In this document: piece by piece, positions 44,565 through 57,860 of the stretch
Numbering within the stretch: the first letter of the stretch is position 1
Layout: every line of letters starts with the position of its first letter
Assembly (NCBI GenBank): GCA_015680685.1
Contig: MNCI01008335.1
Location: 399,842 to 463,841 of the forward strand
Source: Gnetum montanum
Lineage: Eukaryota > Streptophyta > Gnetopsida > Gnetales > Gnetaceae
Length of the DNA: 64,000 nucleotides
Direction: 5' to 3'
Made by a program: the position numbers and the translations under genes
Notes under the pieces: model-generated
What the model was told of the DNA's origin: nothing
Database searches by the model: none
The model's input: only the letters and a program-made list of their open reading frames with translations

Positions 44565-45300
44565 ATGAAGAAAAGACCTTTCTTCAGAACAAACAGTCCA
44601 ACCAAGCCCTCACAACCACAAGCGGTTGAACCTTTGAACATCTCTCCATCAAATAAGGATTTAGAGCTGCCTTCAAACCAAACACCGAGCTCAACACATA
44701 CAGTTATGTTGACACATGTCGTTACTGACTGGATTAAGGTGGGCTACCTTCCCAAAAAATTTTCTAATCCTGGAAGCCCTCTAATCTATCTCCAAGTTGC
44801 TGGGAATGAACCATGTAAAGCTCTTTTGGACTTAGGTTCTGGAGTCAAGTTAATATCACAAGAGATGTACAAAGCCTAGAACCTGCCTCCATTAAGGAAG
44901 AGTAATATTCGTCTAGAGCTAGCCGACCAGTCCATCACTATTCCCTTGGGACTGGTGGAGGACATCATTACCACTATGTGGATGGTCGTACCTAGCTAAT
45001 TTCCTAGTGATACAAGTAAACAACGGTAAAGGGGACTTCCCGATAATAATGGGAAGGTCATGGCTAAGTACTATAGATGCATGCCTAGGAATCTGCGATC
45101 TTTCTTTGGAAATATCCAAGAAGAACACCTTTGGAAAGATCAAGAAGAAGAAGGTTCCATGCATTGCATATAGTGACACAGGGTGTAATTGCATGCAGAG
45201 ATCATGGGTTGTGCAAAGTTTAGCATTGCCTGCATGCAACCAATGTGCACAAGACATTAATATACAAAAGTGCCTGTATGCAGTAGCCACATGACAAGAA
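44565..45300 (+). pseudogene. Athila-type protease relic
   Basis: Aspartic protease part of Gag-Pol. 44565-44879 is open and contains LLDLGSGVKLIS at about 44824, corresponding to the D-L-G-A-S active site typical of Athila. IIMGRSWLS follows at about 45037-45065 in another frame. The downstream part to 45294 is a linker. One or more frameshifts around 44980. Confidence 0.7.
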
Positions 45301-48300
45301 GACACCCAGTGGCTAATGGTTGATCAAGAGAGTAGCTCACTAACATGCATAGAACTAATTGAGGGAATAATTTGCACCTACATTGAAAGCATAGATACAT
45401 TAGAGCAAGCCTGCTACCAACTCCCTAGCCTTAACCTTGAAAACATCAACTGGGGGAAGTTGGAAATTCCTAAAAAATTTAAACAAGAGCCCCTAGATTT
45501 GAAACTGTTGCCCTCCAGTCTAGAATATATGACCCTTGAAAATGGAAAACTGGTAATTATCAATGCAAGACTTGTTTTCAAACAAAAAGAAAGCTTGCTA
45601 AAAGTGATAAACAAGTGGTCAAAAGCCTTTGCCTGGCCATACCCTGAATTAACTGGAATAGACCCTAAGATATGCCAGCATAGGATTTACATTGACCCCT
45701 CCATGAAACCTCGAAAATAATTGCAAAGACGATTGAACCCAAAATTGAAGCAACTAGTAAAAGAAGAAATAGAATAGCTTCTTAAGGCTGGGTTCATATA
45801 TCCCATTGTTGATAGCGAATGGGCTAGCCCTCTGGTGATTGTGCTAAAAAAGGGAGGCAAATGAAGGGTGTGCATAGATTTTAGGCTGCTGAACATGGCA
45901 ACATTTAAGGATCACTTTCCGTTGCCATTCATTGACCAAGTCTTAGACACCATAGCACAACATCGTTATTATAGTTTTTTGGATGGCTATAGTGGATACA
46001 ACCAAATACAGATAGCCCTAGAAGATTAAGCCAAGACAACATTCACCAGTACTTGGGGAATGTTTGCATATAAAAAAATGTCGTTTGGCTAGTGCAATGC
46101 CCTTGCCACGTTTCAACACCTAGTCCTAAGCATATTCCAACAGCAGATAGGAAATGGAGTGGAAGTATTTATGGACGATTTCTCCACTGATGGAACAAGT
46201 TTTTATCAAGCCTTAAATTAATTAGAGCAAGTGTTGGAAAGATGTGTAGAAACTAAATTAAGGCTTAATTGGTAGAAAATCCATTTAATGGTCCAAGAAG
46301 GCGTAGTACTTGGGCATAAGGTTTCACATGCAGGAATAGAGGTATACCCAGACAAAATTAGGGTCATCCAAGGAATCACTTGGCAACCAAAAACTATCAA
46401 AGACATTCGGTCATTCCTTGGACACATTGGCTACTATAGGAGATTTATTGAGAACTTCTCCAAGATTGCCAAACCATTGGTAGAGTTAACAAAGAAGGAC
46501 GTACCATTCGAATAGACCAGGGAATGTGAACGAGCATTCCAAACTGAAACAAAAGCTTGTAGAAATTTCCATTCTACAAGCTCCTGACTAGTCCAGACCA
46601 TTGGATATAATGACTGACATGTCCAATTATGCCTTAGGAATCGTACTTACATAGTTAGATGACCAAAAATGTCCTTACTACATCCACTGTGCAAGTAGGA
46701 GCATCGCCGGTGCACAACTTAACTACACAACTAAAAAAAAAGAATTAATAGCTGTAGTGTTTGCAATGGATAAGTTTAGGCACTATGTGTTAGGTTACAA
46801 AGTGTTCATCCATACGGATCATAGTGCAATATGGTTCCTTATGAACAAGCCAACGGTTAGCCCTCGTATTATACGATGGCAAGTAATCCTTCAGGAGTTC
46901 GATCTAACGATGATAAATCGAAAGGGCACCAGAACGTAGTTGCAGATCATTTATTTTGGTTGCGCTGGGACAACAAAGAGCATGAATATGTAATGTTCGA
47001 TCATTTTCCTGATGAAGCCCTCTTTTCTGATGTAGTAAACAACCAACCCATGGGGACGAATTGGTATAGTAGCATTCTCTCTTATCTCCTTACCCAACAA
47101 ACACCACAGGAACTGGATTTTAGGAAGAAAAATAGTTTCTTCAGAGAGCCAAGTACTTCATGGAGATCAACGGACAACTTTACAAAGTATGTCCTAATGG
47201 CTTGGTTTGATGGTGCATGCCCGAGGTGGACCAATTAAGAGTTCTCTAAGATGCTCATGAGGGTCCTTGTGGGGGTCACTATGTGGGGAGATGAATGGCT
47301 ATTAAGATCCTACTTGTAGGATATTACTGGCCAACATTATTTTAGGATGCCCACCAATCTGTCCAATCTTGTGAGTGTTGTTAACGTGATGGGGGAATGA
47401 CTGCTAGAATGAAGGGTCTACAATAATGGATTCAACCTTTAAAACCCTTCAAAATTTTGGGGATAGACTTTATGGGGCCCATTACAAAAATGTCCATTGG
47501 AAAAGCTTACATTGTAGTTGCTGTAGACTACCTAACAAAATGGGCTGAAGCAGTTGCTATTATAGACTGTACATCATCTACAACTGCATGATTTGTGCAA
47601 CAACAAATCATAAATAGGTTTGGTATGTCACGTGCACTTATTTCGGATAATGGAACACATTTCACAGGTGCAACTTTTTGAAAGTTAATGCAATGCTTAG
47701 GGGTTGAACATAAATTGACTACACCTTATCACCCCCAAGCTAACGGACAAGCTGAGGTCACCAATAGGGAGATCACTAAAATATTGACAAGGAAAATTAG
47801 CAAGTATAGGTGAGATTGGAGCATTAAATTGGATGATGCTCTTTGGGCATACCACTCCACCTGGAAACTCCCTATAGGCTACTCTACCTATGAGTTAGTG
47901 TATGGAAAGCTTCCAATGCTTCCAATTCAAACTGAACTCTGTACACTATCAATGGCTTGTGACCTCCACCTCAATCTTGATCTAGCACAAAAACAAAGGT
48001 TGACAACTTTAAATGTGCTAGACGAAAACTAATTAGTAGCCCTATCATCAAATGAGTTCCACAAGGCATATAACAAGCAACGTCATGACTTGAAGATTCA
48101 AAAGGTTAAGTATCAACCAGGAGGTAAGGTTCTCTATTGGAATCCCACACATGTGTCACAACACACAAAATTTCAAACACTATGGGAAGGACCTTACATT
48201 ATTCATACAGCCTTTTCTTCAGGGGCCATGACCATATACAAACCTGAGAGCCCTGATAAGTGATTACTAGTTAATGTGCAACAAACCAAACCCTTCCATG
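45301..48300 (+). pseudogene. pol: Athila-type pol relic: RT-RNaseH-INT
   Basis: RT (about 45720-46430): ASPLVIVLKKGG, CIDFRLLN, SFLDGYSGYNQI and catalytic FMDDF near 46171, then [15 protein letters not shown] and [13 protein letters not shown]. RNase H (about 46590-46960): DMSNYALG, KKELIAVVFAMDKFR, IHTDHSAI, NVVADHL. Integrase (about 47220-48250): HEGPCGGHY zinc part, FLGIDFMGPI-type first Asp near 47460, ISDNGTHF near 47640, NGQAEVTNREI near 47742, ALWAYHSTWK, and a WEGPY C-terminal motif near 48186. No second RNase H and no chromodomain, as in Athila. Around a dozen stops and a few shifts (one in 46520-46756 with a short inverted duplication). Not functional but the best preserved pol of its type here. 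Confidence 0.88.
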
Positions 48301-50281
48301 AACTTAGAACGACCAGTGCACATGATACCTCTAAGAAGGAATGACCCTGCTCATTATTTTGGATCTCCTCCTTCCAACTATATCATGGGGAAGATGGCCA
48401 CCTTTGCTAATCATTTGAGGCCCTCAGTTCCTTTTTAAGGTTTTTTTCTACACATTTTTGTTTTACAAATTTCTTTAACTTTTCTTCTTTTTGTTTTGTA
48501 ACATCATTATACTTTTTCATTTCTTTGAGTGTGTTTGTTTGTTTTGTTAGGTTCATCACCTAATAAGTGTTCCTGATGGTGGTATGAACTATATTCTATT
48601 GATTGCTAATATTTGGTTTTTACCTTTGAGTTATAATGTTGATACTATGGTATGGTTATTTTTGATATAGCAGGCAATGAGTCCACGTCATCCATGCATT
48701 CATAAATTTCTATGGTTTCTCTTGGCTTGGAATTGTACAGTCCCTTTCTTAATAATAAAACTATTAACAAATTGGTGACTAGGCATTTCTCAAACTGAGG
48801 AAGGACTCAAGGACTGAAAAAGGTGTGACTTCAAGGGGATTTGATGCATTTGTGCTGGCCATTCTCTTGGGTGCTTGGATGTTTTCTTCTTAAGTTTCCT
48901 TACCATTCTGACATTGCTCCATTATCAAGAAGCTGAGAAAATAAAAATAATAAGTCTTTACATGGTGTGGTTCTCATGCAAAAAAAGAAAAGAAGAAGAA
49001 GAAGAAGTGAGAATTCAAAGCACACACCTTAGAAAAAATAATCATATGGGCTACAAGCATTGGTTATGGAACTAAAAAAACATGTTCCCTCTAACTAAGG
49101 CCCTTTCTCGCTTCCTACTTTTCCCTTTCTTGTTTCCTTGGAATGGTGGTGACTCTTTGGTGGAAGCATTTCTATTATGTCAAGTGGATGGATTGGCCAA
49201 GTGTATTAATGCAAAGTCACTAGATGTGGATTGTTTGAGGCTAGATTTGGAATGGGATCTACTCAGTCACATTAACCATAAACACACAAGGGGCTGTACA
49301 CCACCTTGTTCTTGGGACTCCATTCCATTCTCTTCTTTCCATCATTCTTTCTCCATTTTCCACCTCATTTCTGGTTGTATCAGTAGTCTATATTTTGGTT
49401 GATACATTGTTTTCTTTTTGGTAAATTCTTGTCATTAAGACTTTAACTCTTTCTTCTGAATGACATTTCCAAAGCCTACGGACTCTTTGAATGTGGGTTT
49501 GTCAGGGCATAACGAGCATGAGCCTACTTTGGGGAGGATCCATTGAGATTTCTATTTGGTGCATCAGTTAATTTCTTTCCCTTAAACATTTCTGCAATCG
49601 ACATTTGTTTTGTTCATTTCCACTTTTGACATCCATTTTATCGATGTTACCGTTGTGTCTTTTTCTCCATCTTTATTATTCCTTATCTTTTTCCATTCTA
49701 TCGCTATCAGAGGATTGCTTTTAGTCATGGGGGTCTTGGTCCAATTTTTTCAATTTTCTCCTAACCCCTACACCTTGGGTAGTCACTAGTGTTATATCTC
49801 TAGAATTTGTGTTAGCCATATCACTACTCAGCCAATGGACCTTACACCGAGCCAAGGTATCAACTAGATTGTGATTTATTTATCCTTGCTAATATCAGAT
49901 TGTGTTGTGTGTGCCGATGAAAATCATACAATAATGGACTGGATCTTGAAGAAACACTTAGGATGGACTAGTGCTAGAATAGTTATGCAAGGAACAAGAT
50001 TGATGGAGCGATTACGGATGGACAACAGAAGATGCAATTTTGGCATTGACAGCAACACACCTTCTTCTTTTCTTTTCTCTCTCTTCTCTCTCAACTACCA
50101 AATAAGGCTAGATGTCAAATTTGTATAGTGTTCACTCTTGTGGTCATGAACACTAATATTGCCATGTATTGTAATGATGATCCATTTACGTGTCACCCCA
50201 TTCAACATTAGTGTCATTAAAGTTAATAATCCCATACCTTCCCAATATTTTGTAAGGAACTTGAGGATGAGTTTTCATTTA
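48301..50281 (+). other. Athila 3' region between pol and LTR
   Basis: About 2 kb. Athila elements often have an env-like ORF here; I see none with confidence. A 106-codon open stretch at 49082-49402 starts with ATG (MFPLTKALSRFLLF) and has a broken but clearly similar counterpart at about 58640-58960 in the other Athila copy. An 85-codon stretch is at 49871-50128. A GAA-rich simple repeat is at 48983-49007. A weak bait for a lost env-like gene, no more. Confidence 0.4.
49082..49402 (+). CDS. Uncharacterised 106-codon ORF in Athila 3' region
   Basis: Opens with ATG, hydrophobic start (SRFLLFPFLFPW), then an acidic middle (VDCLRLDLEWDL) and a hydrophobic end. No recognised domain. The related copy (58640-58960) keeps MPKDTPLTKALP-like and FLF/LLF coding similarity at the DNA level but is interrupted. 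Could be a relic of an env-like protein with a signal-like N terminus, or chance. Confidence 0.25.
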   Translation: MFPLTKALSRFLLFPFLFPWNGGDSLVEAFLLCQVDGLAKCINAKSLDVDCLRLDLEWDLLSHINHKHTRGCTPPCSWDSIPFSSFHHSFSIFHLISGCISSLYFG

Positions 50282-50284
50282 GTC

Positions 50285-50293
50285 ATGGGGGTA
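50285..50293 (+). promoter_or_regulatory. Polypurine tract of Athila element
   Basis: ATGGGGGTA directly before the 3' LTR. The preceding GGATGAGTTTTCATTTAGTC is conserved at the end of the minus-strand element (61504-61540). Confidence 0.75.
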
Positions 50294-51104
50294 TAATGAG
50301 TCGTGATCTTGCGTACGCGATATCGCATCCACCATGCGATATTGCGTACACGATATCGTGTCCTGCCTCATCTTCTACAAATAAGAGGTGGTGCCCTTTG
50401 TTCCCAGATAGTTAGACTTAGACCCTTAGCCAAACTCTTGTAGTTTTGTCATTCCAGAGTTAGAATAATTTTTGTGTGCCCACAGTAAGAGTCATAGAGT
50501 GAACGGATCTTTATTCGAGCAAATTGTACTTGAGCACACATTTGTGTACGACAATAAAGACGAACTTTATGATAAACCTTGTAGCATACAAATTAAGCTA
50601 ATTAGTAATTAATTATTGTTAAATTTTTAATGCTTTTCTAGTTAATTAATTTCTCTCTCAACCTTTGACTCTCTTAGTTAAGTGCACTCAGTATGACCGC
50701 TTTGAGCATGCATGTAGCGCTTGGTAACCCAGTAATGATTAGTGTTTGGTAATCCCAGCAGTGTTGCACTAGTTTAGGATGTGTATGGCAAGTGGGAACG
50801 GATACTGGTGTTAGGAAAATTAGAACTTAGTTAATGAATAGTTAAATTAAGTTAGTCACTTAGTTCTCTTCTCCTTTTCCTTATTAGCATAAGACACCAA
50901 AAAGATAAAAGTTATAAAAATCATATACCTCAAGCTTACTTAACCATACAACCGTGACAATATAAGTAAGTTTGGAAAGACAGTGATTGATTAACCCTGA
51001 GTGTTCCATTAAGGCGTGTAAGCACTTAGTCCTTGGAGTTTGATCGGATCGTGCATGAGATGCTTGTATTTGTATGGTTGAGTGTAGGGGTACCTTGCCA
51101 CTCA
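50294..51104 (+). mobile_element. Athila-type 3' LTR
   Basis: Begins TAATGAGTCG, ends CCACTCA; pairs with 41471-42267. It has one extra GATATCG site and a mutated TATA box (TACAAATA near 50379). Confidence 0.85.
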
Positions 51105-51616
51105 TAATCAAGCATTTAATCTTATAATTCATAAATTAACATGAGTACAACTAGTTTGATTATAATATATTAACACTTGGTAACCTTAGGAGTGGATACT
51201 TGGTACAACCAATAGTAGATACTCGATAATCCAATAGTGTTAATATACGTTCAGGATGTGTATAGAAAGTGGGAACAAATGCTCCATGCTTATGATTATA
51301 AGTTAATTAATTAGTTAATTTAAATATGAAACATTTATTTATTTAATAATTTGGTAGATATGTAAAAAAATTTATAAAAATGAATATCTTATAACTCAAT
51401 CACACTTAACCATACTAATAGATTAACATAAGTTTTGATTAAGAATATAGGTCAATCAAAACTTAGATGTGAAAGATTAACCATACTAGTAACCATATCT
51501 TTCACATCTAAGAATATAGGTCACTTAGGTAAAACAAAGTCCATGAAATTTGACCATATCATACATACATGCTAGTGATTCTTATTGTTGAACATTAGAA
51601 CTACCTACTGCTCATC
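51105..51616 (+). mobile_element. Degenerate LTR of second Athila copy
   Basis: Shares TTGGTAACCTTAGGAGTGGA, TTCAGGATGTGTATAGAAAG and an ending ACTGCTCATCATTGGCA with the Athila LTR and PBS region. The U3 part is missing, probably displaced by the younger Athila insertion ending at 51104. A local inverted duplication around AAGAATATAGGTCA (51440-51530) is present. Confidence 0.6.
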
Positions 51617-51619
51617 ATT

Positions 51620-51637
51620 GGCATTCTTGTCACGAAT
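51620..51637 (+). promoter_or_regulatory. Decayed primer-binding site of second Athila copy
   Basis: TGGCATTCTTGTCACGAA lines up with TGGCACCGTTGCTGGGGA at 42272 but is heavily mutated. Confidence 0.45.
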
Positions 51638-51775
51638 TTCATTTTAGCTAAGTGCACTAAGTAGTGTTATACAATGAAACCATACAAAGTCATTGTAAAA
51701 AGTAAATAACTTAACATCATTTAGAAAATTGATAATAATATTTTATAAAGGCATACTATATTACAAAAAACTAAG

Positions 51776-54280
51776 ATGTCTTCTTCTTGTAAGAATGATT
51801 CACCACCACTTATCAATGACTTTAACCAGCAACATGATAGAACTAGAAGGAATGCTAGTAAGACACCGTAATAACTAAAGGTTTTCTATATACATCTAGA
51901 CTCGTATTATCTAAACTTGAACTTCATCCTTCATTAGGATGAATAGATATGCTAGAGGGATATAGAGGATAACATTGTGTTACCTCCCAATCATTCTATT
52001 CCTTTAATGCTCATGACAACTCTTATGAAACTAGGGCTTGAACTAGCTAGCCTAAATTATGAAGTAATAGAGATTATTAGCCCATTGAAGCCTATCTTAG
52101 GAAAGATCAATGCATGAAGGCATGCCATGAAGTGTCCAAGAGCAAAAAAGTCTTAATTCCATTATTTTTGCAATCATAGAAGGAGGATCCATAATTTCTA
52201 TCAATGCAATCTCAACACCAGGATTCTCATTCTTTTAGTGAGGGAGAGATATCTCACCAATGATTACAATAAGCCTTGATCGATCACTAGGATAAGGGGA
52301 GAACTAGTTCTAGAACCAGAAGAACCTCAAGGCTAAGATATCTAAACTATTAATCCAAAGAACAACCAAGGGATCGAAGGAGAAGGATAAGTCAGCACCA
52401 GTCTCCTAGTTTTTCACCTTCACCATCCTCCTCATCGTTAAACTCTAACATGAGACACCATGACCAAGCTCACAAGAGGAATGATTAGGATCAAGATGGA
52501 GATGATTGAAGATCGCATTGTAGGCAAGGGAAAAGAAGACATAGTTAATACTAAGAAGAAGGGAGCAACATCAAGAAAGAATGCCTAGTAAGTCACATCA
52601 TAGGAGATATGATCATGATTATGATGAAACACTCCTTCCTACAAGAAGCATGATAAATATTTCAAAAGTAATTCATATTGCTACTATGCATCAAAGGGAT
52701 ATCTGAAACAAACAACTTAATATGAACAACATCCCTAAATTTGGAGGATATAATACTAATCTAAATATTATTTTCAAGTCTTCCATGATGTCTATGCCTT
52801 ATAGAATATTAAAAATAAGTAGCAAAAACTTAAACTATTTTCTAGGACACTTATCAAAAAAGCTAAAAGTTGATAGCAATCTTTGGAGCTAGAATCTATT
52901 CGTAGATTGAGTATGATGCTAGAGCTATTTAAGAATATGCATTAGATGTACTCTAAGGTGTCCAACTTGAGAAAACAAATCCTAGGATGAAAATAAGGTA
53001 ATCATGAATCCATTGATGTAGCCTTGGGTAGGTATTACTTTCTTTTGCACTAATGCCTAGACCATGATTTTTCTCAAAGTAAACATCTTTATCATGTAAT
53101 AGATGGACTCATAAATAAAATTAGAGAGACTCTTAGGATTTATGCCTAAGGAAGATTATCAGAGATGATGGTTCACTAGATCTAAAGGGTCATTAACCAA
53201 GTGGTTAAAGAAGAGGAAAAATTCAAAAAGAAATAAAATGTGAAAGGAGACAATAGAGACTACTCCATTCACAAAAGGGAGATATATTTTGGTGATTTTG
53301 AGAAGGAAGCACCACTCTACCAAGTGGTATAAAGGAAAACCTTGCTAATCCAGAAATATATTATAGAAATATTAGCCAAGATGGATAAAATGTGGAACTC
53401 CTTAGGTGAGAAGTTCTAAAATGCTCTAAATACTATGAAGGAGAAAATGGAGTAAGAGAATAAAGATAGAGATAGAAGAAGGAGAAAGGATACATGCAAG
53501 GACTATTATTAGAAAAAAGGTAAAGCTGTAGTAGTTGAGGAGGTTGCAGATTCTGAAATAGATGAAGAAGGATGTGACATATGCCAATATGAACATCCTA
53601 AAGGATGTTTTCTTGTATTATGATACTTTCTAGAATCTAGAGTGTATTCTTTAAATGCAAAGTTTGCAAAAGGGAAACCACCCAAGAAATTGTCTTATTT
53701 ACAAGATAATTATCAGTGGCAATTCCACCCATCATAGTATTTCCCAAGTTAGGTATCACCTCAACCTCAAGACCATTATCATCAATGGAAAAACCCACAA
53801 TCATGGAGGATGCCACCACAAAGGTAGCAATACCCTTACCATCAACCAAACCTGTATGGCTACTATGTCCAATAACATGTATCTCCTTATGGATTTGCAA
53901 GTCATACTTCCTTTTTCCTTCACTATTATCCCCTTGAATATCATAGAATGCCTACTCAATTAGCTAAAGCTCTTTCCACTTATCCTTTTCATTATCTACC
54001 ATCTCATCCTACATCTTCCAATTCCACTCCTTTGCTACTTGCACTGCCTATGCAAGGAGAAATCCCACCATAACCTTAGCAACACAATGCCACAAGGGTT
54101 ATGAACTTATAGCCAAATTACAATTTGTGTGGATATAAGTGTAAGATTAAGAAAATGACTTTCTTTAGATCCAACGGTCCACCTAAATCCTTGTAGACAT
54201 CGATGGTTGCTCATCATTCATAAACTACATTAAAAACTACCAACAAGTTGCCTTGAATCGAAGGATCCCAAATGCACATA
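51776..54280 (+). pseudogene. gag: Second Athila gag relic
   Basis: Same gene as 42386-44540, older. Start MSSSCKNDSPP at 51776 matches the second ATG of the younger copy. The basic stretch with RRHS and KKECL pieces (about 52490-52590) corresponds to the RS-like segment. The core with FGGYNTN-type sequence (about 52738) and FSRTLIKKA follows; then a Glu/Lys-rich part (53220-53580), a CQYEHPKGC segment near 53583, and a Gln/Pro/Tyr-rich tail to about 54120. Very many stops and shifts. Confidence 0.6.
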
Positions 54281-55260
54281 CTATCATGTTAACTCATGTA
54301 GTTACTAACTAGATCAAAGTAGGACATCTTCTTAGAAAAAGATCTAATTCTAGAAGTTCTATAATCTAATTATAGCTTGTAGAAAATGATCCATGTAAGG
54401 ATCTACTAGACCCAGGTTTTATGGTAAACTTAATCTTCTAAGAGAAGTATTAAACATGGAACCTACCTACACTAAAAATATGTAATATCAAGTTATAGCT
54501 CATTGATCAATTCATCACTATTTCTTTGGGATTGGTGAAGGATATTCTGACCACTATTTGTGGATGATCTTATCCAACATATTGCCTAGTAATCCATGTA
54601 AACAAATGTAAGGGATACTTTCCTATTATCATGGGAAGGGATTGACTTACCATAGCTGATGCCAAGCTAGAAATCAAAGAACTTTCCTTCAAAATCTCCA
54701 AGGAAAATGATTTTGGAAAAGAAGATAAGAAGAAGGTTCCATGCATTGTGTATAGGGGCATAGGATGCCATTATGTGCAAAAAATATGAGTCATAAAAAG
54801 CAACTCCATCATCACATGCAAGAAGTGTGTCAAGAAATTAGGCATTCAAAGGTGCTTACATGTAGTAGCCATAAAATAGGAAGACACCCAATGGCTAATA
54901 ATATATGATAATCTTAATTCAACAATGTGCATGAAACTAGTTGAGCTCCTTACAAGTGCTTATATCAATAAGATGGATCAAATGAAGAAAATTCAAAACC
55001 AAATCTTCCACATAGAAGTAAAGATGGATAGGGATAAGTATGAAATCCCTGATAACTTTAAATAAGAACCCCTTGAATTCAAATCTTTACTGGAAACTTT
55101 GGAATATGTATTTCTTGATAATGGTAAGACGGTAATCATTACTGTTACTTTTACTAAAGAAGAGAAATAAAATCTTTTAAAAGGTATGAACAAATGGTCA
55201 ACAACTTTTTCCTGGTCATATGATGAATTGAGTAGAATAGATCTACGCATATGCTAGCAC
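54281..55260 (+). pseudogene. Second Athila protease relic
   Basis: The equivalent of 44565-45700. The region near 54405-54440 corresponds to the DLGSG active site but reads DPGFMVNLIF; IIMGRD lies near 54627 and KKVPCIVYRGIGC near 54731. Broken in several places. Confidence 0.6.
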
Positions 55261-57860
55261 TAGATCTATATAGACTCCACCATCAAAGATAAAAGGCAAT
55301 TGCAAAGAACATTGAATTTGAAATTGAAACAAGTTGTCAAAATGAAGTTAAAAACTTCTTAAGGTAGGATTCATTTATCCCTTGGTAGACATTGAGTAAT
55401 TAAGCCCACTTGTTATGTGCCAATGAAAGAAAAAATAATGGAGGGTTTGTATATACTTCAGGCTATTAAACATGATCACATTTAAAGATCATTTTTTGTT
55501 GTCATATGTGGACCAAGTATTAGATACAATTGTAGGGCACAATCACTACAATTTTCTAGATGAATACAGTGGTTACAACCAAATCCAAATAGCACTAGAA
55601 GATGAGGTTGAGGTCAAGATAACTTTTACAAGTCCCTAGGAAACTTTTTCATATAAGAAGATGTTCTTTAGCCTCTGTAATGCTCCTACAACGTTTTAAC
55701 ACTAAGTCCTAAGCATCTTCTAGTAGTATATTAATAGTGGTATGGAAGTCTTCGTGAATGACTTCTCCACCTATGGTACTAACTTTGAATATGCATTGGA
55801 CTATCTTCAGCAAGTACCTAAATGATTTGTAGAAACAAACCTATGGCTCAATTGACACAAGAGCCACTTGATTATCATATATGAAATTATCTTAGGGCAC
55901 ATAGTTTTAGGAAAAGGAATCAAGGTGGGTCTTGAAAAAGTAAGGATTATCTAAGGAATAACCAAACAATCTCAAACTATGAAAGATATGAGTTAATTTC
56001 TTGGTAATACTAGTTTCTACAAGTGCTTCATTGAAAATTTCTCTAAAATCACCAAACCATTGGTAGAGCTCACCAAAAAAATGTAGTCTTTGAATGGACT
56101 AAGGAATGCAAATAACCATTCTAATGCTTGAAGTAGAAGCTCATAGAAACACCAACTCTACATGCCTAGATTGGTTCAAATCATTTCATATTATGATAGA
56201 TGCATCTAACTATGCCTTGGAAGCAAGGATTACATAAATGAATGATAAAAAACATTTATATTATATCCATTATACAAGTAGGAGAATTTTGGGTGCACAA
56301 CTTAACTATACCACCATTGAAAAGGAACTCATGAAAATGGTATATGCCTAAGAAAAATTTAGGAACTATGTGCTTGAATACCCAATCTCTATGCACACAA
56401 ATCATAGTGCAATTTGATTCCTAATGAATGAGCTAGCAAGAAATTCCTATGTTATACAATGGTTAGTGATCCTACAGGAATTTGATCTTACCATGGTGGA
56501 CAGAAAAGGGACCAAGAATGTAGATACATATCATTTGTCTCAATTAAGGTGGGATGGAAATGAGGATGAAGAACCTTTATCTAGATCAATTCCCAAGTGA
56601 ACTCCTCTTTGCTAAGCCCATTGAAGTTCATACATCAAGGGCTACCAACTGGTATGACAAGTTCCTTTCATATCTACGCATACAAAAGACTCCTACAGAA
56701 TGGGATTATAGGAAGAAACAATAGTTTCTTCACCAAGTCAAACATTATATAAAAATTTAAGACAAACTCTAAAAGGTTTGTGTTAATAGCCTAGTATGAT
56801 GATGTGTACCCAACATAAATTAATTGTGAATCCTCTAGGACACTTACAAAGAGCCTTATGGGGTCTACAATGTAGGAATGAGGACAACCACAAAGATCCT
56901 CATTGTAGGATACTTTTAGACAATAATTTTTAGGGATGCTAACGATTTCTCTTGTTTGTGTGAGAGCTATTAACAAGATGGAGGAATGACCACTAGAATG
57001 GAAGGACCTTAATAGTAGATCCAACCACTAGAGCCTTTCGATATTTGGGGTATTAACTTCATGGAACCCATCACTCCCATATCGAATGGGAAGGCCTACA
57101 TTATAGTTACTGTTGACTATAGCAAGTGGGTTGAACCTGCAACTATATCTAATCAAACATCTAGCACTGTAGCTAATTTTTTTAACATGTGGTAAATAGG
57201 TTTGGTGTGCCTAAAGCACTAATTTTAGACATTTTATAGGTTCTAATTTTTGCAAATTGATGTAATGGTTGGGTGTGCAACATAAACTTATAATACCTCA
57301 ACAACACCAAGACAACACTCAAGAAAAGGTCACCAATAGAAAAATCACAAAAATTCTAACATGAACCATCAATAGATAAAATAAAGATTGGACAGCAAAC
57401 TCAATGATGCCCTTTGGGCATATCGCTCAACATGAAAACTTACTATAAGCTACTCTCCGTATGAGCTAGTGTATAGAAAGCTACCTAAATTTCCAATTCA
57501 AACTAAAATCTATACACTTACAACAACCTATAAACTTGACATAGATATTAACCTAGCATAAAAAGAATGAGTCATGGCACTTAATGTGCTAGATGAAATT
57601 CAAAGAGTAGCACTAATGATTAATAAAGTGTAAAAGGCACATAATAAACAACTTCATGATGCATAGATTAGAAAATTTCCATTCAAACTAGAAAACAAGA
57701 TTCTCTATTAAAATCCCATGCATGTGCAAAAATGGACCAAGTTTAAAACACTATGGGGAGGACCTTACAATATAAATTTAACTTTTCATTCTAAGGCTAT
57801 GATGATTTACGATCTAGTAAGCCCTCAAAAATACATGTTAGTCAACTTTCAGTAACTTAA
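55261..57860 (+). pseudogene. pol: Second Athila pol relic: RT-RNaseH-INT
   Basis: RT about 55300-56050 (HNHYNFLDEYSGYNQIQIAL near 55539-55598, FVNDFSTYGTN in place of the usual MDD-type site near 55750); RNase H about 56170-56560 (DASNYALE, LNYTTIEKELM, MHTNHSAI); integrase about 56780-57760 (INFMEPI near 57045, a damaged DNG site near 57220, YRSTXKLTISYSPYELV, GGPYNI). The second Asp of the RT site is kept but the first is Asn. It is far more decayed than the copy at 45301. Confidence 0.75.

Noticed and set aside
46500-46760. A second RNase H in the Athila pol
   Set aside because: Only the ordinary RNase H motifs are found; the second domain is restricted to the Tat copies.
41471-51104. 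Target-site duplication of the Athila element
   Set aside because: Flanks TTAAG and TAATC do not match cleanly; too mutated to call.
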